NCBI GenBank assembly: GCA_019096065.1
Contig: JAGUCH010000008.1
Location: forward strand, 4,841,001 to 4,905,000
Origin: Paracyclopina nana
Taxonomy: Eukaryota > Arthropoda > Copepoda > Cyclopoida > Cyclopettidae
Direction: 5' to 3'
DNA: 64,000 bases
Of the stretch, positions 46,437-58,400 are shown piece after piece (position 1 is the first letter of the stretch; the number at the start of each line of letters is the position of its first letter). Below the pieces are notes generated by a model, which did not search any database, was not told the origin of the DNA, and worked only from the letters and a program-made list of their open reading frames with translations. The position numbers and the translations under genes are program-made.

Positions 46437-49400
46437 ATGAAGCTAATGGTGAGTGCAATCAATTTCTAAAATTATGTTGTATTTTTTAGCAGAGCATGAA
46501 TGAAAAAAATGTGTGTTATGTAATTATGAAATTTTGCGGGAATATTAGCCTATTTTTTACTGAGGACTTTCAAGAAGATTTGCACTGCGTTTACGTTTGA
46601 CCACGTGGGAATTATTCAAGTTTTTTGCAGACAATGGAAAATTTGCAAGCTTGCAAGTTTTCTTGAATTGTTGCGCTTTGAAATCAAGACTCATTTGAGA
46701 TTTTGGTCGCGTACTTTTCACTGCTAATGCTTGAGTCGGCTATTCAAAGACTTCAATTGAGGGGTAGCAGCGAATTATTTGCGAGGAGGTTTTTAATTTC
46801 ACAAGTCCTCAAGCTGCGTGGCAAATCCGTAAATTGTGGGATTTTAAAACAGGGGACGCCGACCTGAAAAAATGTCTTCACTATACTCAATTGGCAGCAA
46901 GCATCTCGGATCTTATCAATTTAGAAAGTTTTAGCTAGTTTAACAATCCGATGGAGAATACTATTTCCGTTGCTGCTGTCATTGCATTATTCTTGAAGAA
47001 GAAGGCAAAAAGTGAAATCTGTTCTTTCAGCATCAATAAATTTTCGAGGCTTTAAAGAATGCAAAATATCTCGCCACGGCATCTGCTTGCCGCGCTTGAT
47101 TCAAAGCAATATCAAAATTAATGAAGGTTTAACATGAATTCATCAAGTAGATTAGCGCTAATTTCCCATAGGAGCCCAACCGCACTGATTTGCATAGGGT
47201 TTTGGCAGCAAGTCATCCTAAACGTGCGAAATGCAATGCACGAGACATTTTAATAGTCAATTTTGCGTTCGGTGCGAAAATGTACTACAGAACTACTACG
47301 AACAACGCAATTTTTTGATAAAATCTCGAAATTTGATTAGGCTCGCAAAAGAACAGTGCCTTGCTATTTTTGCTAGCTGGAAACCCAAGACTTGTTGCAG
47401 CAAGGTGGGGAGAAATCCTGTTGTAAATGGACTTGATTGTTGTCAACATGTCCACTGAGATAAGCATCAGTGGATGCGTGGAAGTCTAAAAATTTGGAGA
47501 AATTTATGATGACCTCGACGACGAAGACACTTTTCGCTAATCTAGATATGTACACTGCATTTAAGGGCACATCTCCAGCTCCATAATTAACGATTCCACT
47601 CCTGGAGAAACCTTGGGAAAAATCAAAGCTCAGATAACCTGCAGTGTTATGTCCCAAGTCTATTTATTTTGAGAGCTGGCAGAGAAGAGATAGGACAAAC
47701 ATCATTTTCGCAACCTATTAGCAATACACTTGGCCTATCATTCTTTCATGTGTGTGTTTCTATTGAAAAGATTACTTGTCCAGCCAATGCTGATAAGCAA
47801 ATCACACAATGGGCCCCTTGTCAATACAGGCTATACACTTAGAATGAAGGGCCAGAGTGCGTCGCCAGTATGATCTGCAGAAGCATTAATAAATGGCAAA
47901 AATACTACTTTGTTTCATTATCCACTTTGTACCAGATTTTTTTTCTCATGAGATCCTACTTCTGCTAGCTTTTAATCACGTGTCGTAATGAGACGTTTCC
48001 GCCTTAGTTCTCAGTCAATAAGCGCAGCTCGGATTGAATAACGGACTTTACTTTTTACCAGTGAAAGTAGCCATCTTGCTAATTATCATGATTGCCTGGG
48101 AAAATGGAGCTCTTGTGTAGGTATACGATTTTCTGTGGGAAATTGACCTTGGCAATGAGATTGACATGATCCAAAAATGGGTCAAATCGATGCATTCTCG
48201 TATATATCATTTATGAGAAGGCCCAGACTCACACGTGGTCCAATTTCGGGCCCCATTATGCTCGAACGTCAGTCTGGTGCCAGCTTTATTTTCCTGGCTT
48301 TTTATATGCTCAGCTACATTTAAGGTAGGAGGGTAACAATTATTTTTTTGCCACTTAGTGTGCTCAAATCGTCGGAAAATTAAAGGCTTGTCCGTGTGGT
48401 GCTGAAATTGCTGATAAAATGGTTTCTGTTCCGCTTAGCTGGCCTTACCCCGTAGGAAAATTTCGAACATTATTTGCATTATTGGCGCAAGAAAAATGGC
48501 TAAAAGAAAAATGACCAGTTGCGACTTCTGCTACATCAAAGACACGAGAACTGGCTCAGGTTTTCGCGGCGCCGCGGTGGGAACTAAAAGTCGATCAATG
48601 GCCAAGATAGCCTAAATGTCACAACTGCATGCAGCTCGTGAAATAATATGGCTTATTAATCATTATGGCAAGATTCCATTCCATGATCTACTGGACTTGA
48701 AATGTAGCATGCCAAAACCATCAGCTTTCCTTAGCGCATACTAATGATCAATTCTGACACACTTTTCTTCACATAATGTCGTGCCGGGTCGATTAGGCTA
48801 ATTTAATTGAAGTAGCGCCATCTATAATTTCGCCAGATTTTTTTTCTTGCGGCACCCAGTGAAAAGTGTAGAGGGCGCTTTTAACCACCCGAATCCTCTC
48901 TCGGGTGATCCGACCCGTACTTTGAGCATGGTATCTTATTAACAAATTCTTATATCAACTTCCTTGCCCACAATTTATGCTTCCGGAGCATAACCTATGT
49001 GTAGCAGTTGGCTGAGTAATATACAACTTTTGAAGGTTTCTGGTGAACATTCCAAGTGATAAAAATGGCGGCCAGACGCGCAAAAAAGCAGCAGCAGCGG
49101 GAAGCATAAAAATTCCGAGAATCCAGGTCTAGGTCAAGCCAAACTAAGCAAATTGTTTTCAAGCTGTCTTTTGCAAAAGTCCGCCTCGGCAAGGTTGTTA
49201 AACTGCGATTTTTGTCCAAGCAATTTGATTAAAGCCTCAATGGGTTGGAGTGGTGGGGCAAAAAAAATGTCCTTGAATGAATTAGCGGATATCATGATAC
49301 CGGATAAAACACATATGTTGCGCATAATCCATTGTAATGTGGTACACATATCTGTTCTTTATGGGCGCAAAAAGGCGCACTCCGTTTATGGCACAAAGCT

Positions 49401-52400
49401 GTAAATCATGGCTGAAACTTGATAATTTCACTCTAGCATTCCGATTTCCCCCGAACTCATGGTCAAGTTGTGTGTGTGTGTGTGTGTGTGTGTACCTAGA
49501 CCTCTCGGGGACTCAGGGGCAAAAAATGGGGGCAAAAAACCCTTTTGCAGCCTGCTTGCCACAAAGGAAATAAAATAATGAGAAGTGAGTAAAAAACCTC
49601 TTGAGCTCAAACACTTTCACACCTCATGCTGAGCTACAAGTCAACGGAATTCAAGACCCCCACCAAACAAATCAAGGCTATTTGAGATCACTTTGAGAGC
49701 TTTAAAAAAAACATCAAAAAAGCCGAAGTACAGCTGCTTCATATTTTGTAAAAAAGACGAAGTTAAGCATTGTTCTAAATTTTATAAATTTGCTCCTTTT
49801 TTTCTGATTAAAAATCTCACTTTAACGCTTCTAAAATTTCACTAAAACAAAATCCTTATTTCACGCTTCAAGATATCAATCATGTTCCATACATCAACTC
49901 TAATGCATATCAATTATGTTTCAGATGATGTGAACGCTTTGTATGGAACTTTATTGAAAGAGTACATCTTTAATTTTTTCCACGAAAAATTCTCCAAGAA
50001 AAATATCACATCTTAATGCAGCTAGACTTAATATCTGATCAAACTATAGAGGCAATAAAAGGACTATTGAATCAAACATGAATGTTTCATTGTCAATTTT
50101 ATTGATCATCTTTCATTTACTCTTTATCACAAGTCATTGTTAATTTTACAACATTTACACTAAGCACATAGCAAAGACATAGTTAGGGCAAGTATGACAT
50201 CATCAGTTATAACTGCCTTGCCTATAACATCATTAGCGTCAACCTTTGACAAGAAAGCACTTCTTCCTGCTATGCGATAAACTCCTACAGCATTGAAATT
50301 TAAAGAATCATATTGATGATCAATGTATGGCATCGTTAGAATTTCTTTTGCCATGTAAAATCCAACTTCCACTCTATCAATTTTGAAAAATTTTTCATCT
50401 TTCGTGAAGACCAAGTTGTTGACATGAAGTGAAGTTTCTTTTTCTGCATCCACTTTGATGATTTTCTTGCATGAATGGTTCAATTTTGACTTCTTCAACG
50501 CTTTAGTCATAATTTGCTTTCCAACATTTGGTGTTCCAGTGAAGAAATACTTATTCATCTTAGCGTACCACGCTTCATATGGCTCTGCAGATATTTCATG
50601 TAGAGGAATAATTTTTCGAATCGTTTGAAGGTGGAAAAATACATGTAGATTGTAGTTGCAATAAATTTTTCCTAAGTTTTTTTCATGCAACTTATAGTAG
50701 CGTTGATGTATGGCATGTGCATCAATCTCCTGATCATACTTTTTGTACAAAAAGTCTGGCATGAATGCAAAACGAACCAAGTAGGCAAAAAGGACCCATA
50801 CTTGGCGTAAAGAGTGAAAAAATCGATCCTTGTACAATGCTTCAGATATGATGTACATCCCACACCCAATCAAGCTCTTGTATTCGCTTCCCTTGAAATG
50901 GATTAAATTTTCAACCAAAGATCTTGCACCTCGTTGAAACTCTGATGGCATCTTAACTTTAGTCCACGCTTTATCTATCCTTTCAGCCAAAGTCACACCA
51001 AGGGCAGTCATAGTTTTCCGCTTCTTTCCAATACCAACAAAAGCCCTCATTAACGTTTTGCACATGCCAAGGAATAGCAGGTGAAATGGGTCTGGAAGTA
51101 CTTGCTTCACTATGTTGAAATTTTCAATTTTCAAGAGTGGACTTGTTCCCCAAATACCAAATGAATCTTCTGGCTCACTTCCTTCTTCAATGCTTTGGCA
51201 AATTTTTCTATGTTCTTCGTCAGTCCTAGCTTTAGACATCATGGTGTCTTTAAGGAAGACATGCGTACGTTCCAACATCTCACCTTTAGCATAGCAAAGT
51301 TCGCAGGCAAAATCAGCATTATGCTGCATGGCACATCTCAGTTTTGCCCTTATTGGAGCATCTCCAATTACAAATCTTATTGTGAAGTTGTCTTTGGCTG
51401 CTTCTTCAATTAAACGCTTCAGTAAAGACTCTGCATTGTCCTCTGCATTACTCTTGTATAGATGACAAAGAATTGGCGAGACTTCTTCACAATTAAGAAA
51501 CCTTACGCATACAAGCGTTAACTTGATCTTTGTCGATTTTCCATAGGGAACTCCATCGACATGTATGTCAATTGTTTTTGACAGCATGAACTCTTCACCC
51601 TTCATGCTTATATGACACGCTTCTATGAAAGAGTGCAGTTCATGCAATGATACATGACAAAATGCACTAATAAGCACATAGTTCGGATCAGTGTCATAAA
51701 CATTGCGTTTGTGAAAGTCAGACTCACTAACTTCAATCCTGTCATTCCCAGCTTCAGATTGGTATATCCGCTTAAAGCGTAGAGGTGGCATATCCTCATG
51801 AAATCTTCTCTTCGCTGTGATATAGCTCGGTAATTGAAGATCAGCCTCAACTGATACAAAGTTCCATATTGTTGTGAGTGCTGATTCTGTCAATTCCACA
51901 GTTGACATGACCTTAAAGAATCTGTCAATGAAGTTGTCTGTGTATCCTCGATCAAAGTTCACTTCATTCTTCAACTCCATCATTCGTTCGCGAGACATTA
52001 AACCACTGCGATTGTTGACTACAACCTTATGAGAAACAGCAATTTAGAAGATGTAACACTACACATTTACTCTTTGATTTTCACCATTTCCGGATGTCCA
52101 ATGTCGACTTCTTCAAATTTGAATAATTCATTGTTTCCAGAACTATTCAACTCTTTGCTATCGACTACAGCTGATGATCCAGATGATGATAAGTAGCTTG
52201 GGCGAGGACGTCTGTACTGGCTATTGCGCTAAAAAGTGACAATATAAATTCTTTTAATCTTTATTCAACGCTTTACATTCATGTTGAATATAAATCAGGC
52301 ATAGGTTAAATATCTTTTTCTTCAAATTAGTTATCTAGAAGCCTAAGTTAACTGTTCAAAAAAGTACCGAATTCTTGTCTTCATCTTTTTCTTTGCCAAG

Positions 52401-55400
52401 TTGCTTCTTCTTCTTTCCTGCAATGCAAGCAGGTTGTGCCTCGGGTTGCTCATCAGAGTCCGACCCAACTCCATCGTTCAACTCTTCAGTATTGAGATTT
52501 ACGTTTCTGATCGTGCCGATTACTTCATGGACATTTTGGTCATGATCTAAATTTGTAAAGAATATCATTGATTCACTCTTTCATTTAGTATGTAAATTGC
52601 TTACTTTGATCATCCCCTCTGCAACATGGTTCACGCTCCCCCTCAATTTCCTCGGTAGAAGTGTAACAATATTCACTGTCATTGAACTCATTTCCGTTAT
52701 TGTCCAACGCTAGATGCCAATTGTCATCTTTGTCATCGTAGTTCCAACGAGCGTATAGATCAAATGGCTCATTTTCATCATCAGTGGCTTTCTTTGAGGT
52801 TGACGGCTTGTTAAGTTCATCAGAATCACGTGTTGGAGTTGATTGATGAGGATTCATAACTTCTTCTTCTTCCATCTCACGCTTAATCAAATAGCTCACG
52901 ATGTCCTCCTCGTCACTGTCAGCAATTGCATCACAGACACGCTTTGAAGGTGGTTCCTCATTATTGTCACTATTGTGGATCGCAAGTTCACGCTTCAGAG
53001 AGCTTTTAGGTTTTTTGTTGGGCTGACTGTCAGACATTTTCAGCGTTCAAGCTTTGGAAGCGGTTTCTGAAATAGAAAGAAAATGTAGCCATAGTTCCAA
53101 AGGAACATTATAAATTGATATGCTCAATTTAATTTTGACATTCAAATATAATTATGAAATAATCCTTGTTCATCTTCTCATTTAGAACTTCAAATTTCAG
53201 AAGTTCACGCTTCTTCATTCCAAACACATTTGACATGAAGACATCCGCAGGGCAACTCTCGATCAACTCTGATTTTTGGCAACACAAGAGACAACAAGGC
53301 ATCAATGACAACATCTCTATTGTCGCTGCCATTATCATCATCTTCATCTGTCCACTCTTCATCATCATCCTTCCCCTCGTCATCATCATTTCTATCCACA
53401 TTTTCCGAATCATTTGCAGGCGGTGAAAATGAAAACTCTTCATTTTGCACATCCGCAATAAGTGGTGCACCTGATTTCAAAACTAAAATATATTTATGTT
53501 ATCAAAAAATATGAACTACACGCTATGTTCTCATACCTTTGTAGCACTTGCATTCATCTTCATGGCAGTAACTTGTGTCGACTTTTGCAAATTCGCAGTT
53601 TTTGGTAACTAGCATAGATGTACGCTCAGCTTCATCTCTCTCTGGATCGCAATAAACCTCGCTCATTTGCAGATCCTCCAACATGCACGAATTGTCTGAG
53701 TCGTTGTTGATGTCTTCATTGATGTGAAGCGTTGAGTTAGAGGAATCTTCCAAACCTAGTCCATCATCAGAAGAATCAAATTGATCCGTATCTGCCTCAT
53801 GTCCGTTGAATTGCACTTCGTCCTGACCATAGTCAATTATCTCAGGTTCACGCCTTAGTTCTTCATCCTCGTCAACAGCATGTTCCATAATTTTTGAACT
53901 AAAAACAAAAATATTAATAATTAATACATAATTTAAAAAAATACAAACAATGATTTGTAAACTTACATGAAGTTGTTATACATCTTTTTGCAATTAATGA
54001 ATGCAATAGATGAGTGTTACTCTTCGATTAGCAAGTTTGTTGTTCACAACTCAAGTTCGTGAAGTAGACTGATGTGTGATATCAAGGCTGCACATACTCA
54101 GCTCTCAGTAATTAAGCCTGCCTTACAGCTAGAGTTAACTGTTGCTGTGACGTCATCGCTAGTTGTCGCACATGCCTTCAGTCAGTAAGAGCTGAGACAC
54201 CACTTTGAAAGGACGTGCCGGTACATGTCAACTGCTGCTGTGCTGTAGTACCAACCACAGTTGCCAGCTAACCTGCACTCTTTCATTCTCAGTACTGAGC
54301 TAGCTCAGCTACTGCTGTAGCAGTCAGTCTGCCGGCGGATGCCAAGGTGGCAACATGTCACGATCCCAGCTGACTTCAGCTAGTCCTAGAGAAGAAAGAA
54401 TTTATGATTCAAGTCTGATTTTTTTTTGGACTGAACCCAAGAATCCACTTCAGCTGTTGACTAATGACTTCAGCCTCATCCCAGGTCAAACAATAGCTGA
54501 CATCTTTAATGACGTCGACATCACATCAAAGTTGTCCAAAGAGGAGCGACTGAAGAAGTATTATGTTCTTATGAACAGTAAACTTAAGCCTATCTCGATC
54601 TTTTTGCGTGTACAACAAGGTAATTTTTTAAAGTGAAGAGTTCAACTATGATAAAATTTTAAAAATTCTAGGTGCAAGCCTTGAGCAAACTGACGAGATC
54701 ATCGTGAAGTTCAATTCGGCTATGCGAACAGCCAAAGATGTTGTAACGAGGGAAAAGTTGTATGAACCCCTAGTGGACAAATATGACTGTCGCCTGATGC
54801 GTGGTTGCACGCTTGGAGAAAGAAATGAACAAGGCAAAATCCAAGTGCGAAGGTGGACGAGTGGCATGTTCCTACGCTCAAATACTCTTCAGACTATAGC
54901 CAGGACAGGATCCGAGACAGATAAGTCTGACGCCACTGGTTTACGCTCCCAAAATGTGGCTCTATTTTCTGTTAAGTCAAAGCCCTCACCAAAGACGAGT
55001 CCCAAGGAGTCACCTGCCAAGAAGGTATATTGAAATCCTACATTTACGCTTCAGTTAATGACTGCTATATTTTCAGCAAAAAATTGACGAGTTTTTATCA
55101 AGACCTGAAAGCTCCTACTTCCACAGTAGCTGCCATGATTTCTCCGTGCCATCCACTAGTGGGAAGAGTAGCAGCACGCTATTTCCAAACATCGTCACCG
55201 CAGAATACACTGCGGACCACAGGAAGTCTGCTGAAAAGTTTTTTGAAAAATCATCCGACGACTCTTCAACGCCTACATGGAGGAGTGGAGAATCGACATC
55301 AGACAATATTTTGAAGGAGCTGAAAGAAATCAAAGAGTGGATGAAGACTAACAACACTGCAACAATTCAAATGAATAAGGAGCTATCAGAGAAGGTTGCT

Positions 55401-58400
55401 CAACGTGACACGCTCATCAAACAGATTGGTGCTTCAGTTGTGAGTCTCAGCACAAACGTATTTGACTTTTCAAAACAACTGGATGAATATGAAGCGTCAA
55501 AAAAGGTAATATTTGTTATTCTTTTAAGAGTGAAGTTTTAATTTTTATCTATTTGTAGAAAAATGAGTCTTCAATTCCGGAAGATCTCAAAATCGTGGTC
55601 AAGGAGTTGCAAACAGTGACGGTTGGATTGAAGATGCTACATGCTGAGAAAGCGTCAAAGTTGGCTAAAACTATCACAATGGCTTTGGCCCCACTCAAGT
55701 TTCACTCTTTGAACCGTTTTGTTGATGTCTATTTGAGTTGTGTTGATGTTTTGGAGCTACTGCTTGAGAATCTGAAACCACGACTTCACGCTATTGATGT
55801 AAATGAGGAGATGTATTACAACATCATCAAACTCGTCCTTGAAGAACTCTTCGACAAGTGTGCTCTAGCACACTTAGTCCGTGGATCAGAGGAAGGGTAA
55901 TTATTTTATTTTTATAGCGTGTATGTATGATATTTCAATGAAATTTTTTAGTACTGGCAACACCAGCTGGTTTAAACGAAAATTGCCAAGAGGAGTAATG
56001 ACACTTCTGATGACGCATGTGATGCCATACTATAGAAGTTACAAAAAAGATGTCTCCCCTGCAAATTGGGCAATTGCAGACACGCCTCAACTAATGAGCC
56101 GCGCTTTTGTCAATTTTTTCCACAATCAGCGAAATTCATGGCTCACGCTAATAAGAAAAAATGTGGAGACAGATGAGCAAGCATATGTGTTCTGTTATGC
56201 ACAAGACAAAATGTTGTATGAACAAAACAAGGTATCAAAGCTTTACGCTTCAATATATTCGAATAGTTATAGACATTTCCATTTCAGCACATGATTCCAC
56301 AAAGTCTGCAACCAGAATCGTTTGAGGACTATGTTGCAAACAGCAACAAAGAGCTGCTGAAGTCAAAGCGTGGAGAACATCCATCAGATCCAGAATTTGG
56401 GATGATCGAGCAAGCAAAGGTCAACTTTTATGACACAAGACATGTCATCAAGTATTGTCATGAATTGGCATCACTTAGGGAGAAAGATCGCATGCCACGC
56501 TTCATTGATGTGGAAGAATTGCCCGAGGTAAGTAAAGCGTGGATGATTAATTTTTGTTCTGAAATATTTTATATTTTAATAATATGTCTGATTTTAGATT
56601 AAGGAGTTCAATGAAGCAAGATACTTGGAGCCAAACCGAAGCGTTGAAGAAATTCTTGCATCTATCCCTAGTGTGGATGAAAAGGTGACAAGTAATTGGA
56701 AGGACTATGTCATTGAAGACAGCTGCGAAGTTTCAATCAAAACTTTGCTTGGGAAGAAGAGTGGAGGTAGGAAGAGACGGACAAGCAAGAAAGAGAAACC
56801 TGAAAAAAGAACAGTTCTGCGCCAAACTAATATTCTCTCAACTGCACTCTTTGGAAAGAAAAAAAGGACGCCTAAGAAGACTTCTAAGGATGAAGAAGAT
56901 GATATTCAAGAAGTTCACTCTGATGATCCAGAGTTTGAATCTGGCAGCAGTGATGATGACTTTAAGAAGCCAGGAACATCAGGCGTGAAGAAGATCACTG
57001 AAGAAAAGAAGTTGCTTCGAAAGTCTGAATCAAGGTCGCCATCATTTGATCACTCTTCAGACGATGAAATTGAGGAAATTCCTCAAAGCTTAACCCAGAA
57101 GAGTGGGCAAGATGATCAAGAATTGCCAAGGAATATTGAGCAGACAAACATCAAACGTTCACTCTTCATTGAACGAGCAGAAAAAGAGGAAGATGCGAAG
57201 AGACATTGCTCAACTGGACTCTCCGATGAAAATCCAAATGACCAAGAGTTGGAGACTGATGGTGACCGAAATGTTCGTAGGTCAAAGAGAAACATCAACA
57301 AACCTCTTCCTCCTCTTCTACCTCATGACACAGAGGTAAGCTTAAATGTCATATTCACGCTTTACTTGCTATATTAAGTTATATTTTAGGATCTTCATGT
57401 AGGTTGCAATGATGAATCCAATGATAAGGTTGAAGCGCTTGACAGACGAGCAAGTTCAGCTTCACAATTGCTAGTTGACGATGTTTCGTTTTCTCAACTC
57501 ACCTCATTCACGCCTCCATACAGTCCAAATTGCCTAAGTCATGAAAACACAGGTAAGAAAAGTAAACTTAAGCTTTTTGAATGAATTTAATTTATAGTTT
57601 CATTTTCATAGCGTTGCCTTCAAAGGAAAATATGGCTCTTCTCAATAACTTTGAGAGTATAATGACGCCACCAAACAGCTCTTCCATTGCACCGGGCAGC
57701 GTGAACCATGAACAGCAGAGTGAAACTCCAGGCATTTCAAACTTAGTCAGGATGGACCCAATTATGGCTCAAAGGAATGACACTGAGGAAGAAGAAGAGT
57801 CTGCCCATTCTCAGGTACATGAAGTATTTTTTGAAAAAATCATAAGTTAACGCTTTATTTATTAGTTTGCATGTGATGTAGACGAGTTAATTTGCGCTTG
57901 TCAATGTCAAGACGGATTGCTAGACTTTATAAACAGTCTTTGAGACTGTTAGAAAGCAATAATGAAATTAGAAGAAATTAATATTGAATTTAGAAGAAAA
58001 TAGTCAAGATTCACTCCTAATGATTGATTGCATTGTAATTTCAGAAAATTTGAAGTAACATAAAGAAACGTTAATATGAAAAAAAGAATGACAAGAAAAG
58101 GTTGATGTGCACGCTTTGGACATGACAGGGAAGACAAGAAGAAAAGAAGAAAATACGATATGATATCAACAAACACATGAATGTTTAAAGAAAATCTCTA
58201 GTGTACTCCTTATGTATATTACCATTACTGCAATTGTAATTAGCTTGCAGATAAAGAGTAAAATATAGAATTACCTCAATTCAATCTTTATTTTACTTTA
58301 GGTTAAGTGTACGCTACTTGATTCAGTAATATTAAAAAAAGCGATTACATGTGAGAGAACTTTGTTCTTTCACATGTAATCGCTTTTTTTTTGGCTCAAC

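Larger units (their letters stand above)
46449..49790. other. Left part of the large intron
   Basis: No coding sequence was recognised. It contains two CTCF-like motifs at 48812-48826 and 48868-48880, an imperfect CGGGT/ACCCG inverted repeat near 48903-48918, and the (TG)n tract at 49469-49493. Confidence 0.4.

Noticed and set aside
58334-58400. Helitron 3' end (hairpin near a CTRR terminus)
   Set aside because: No CTRR follows within the expected distance, there is no Rep/helicase, and the encoded transposase is of a different type.
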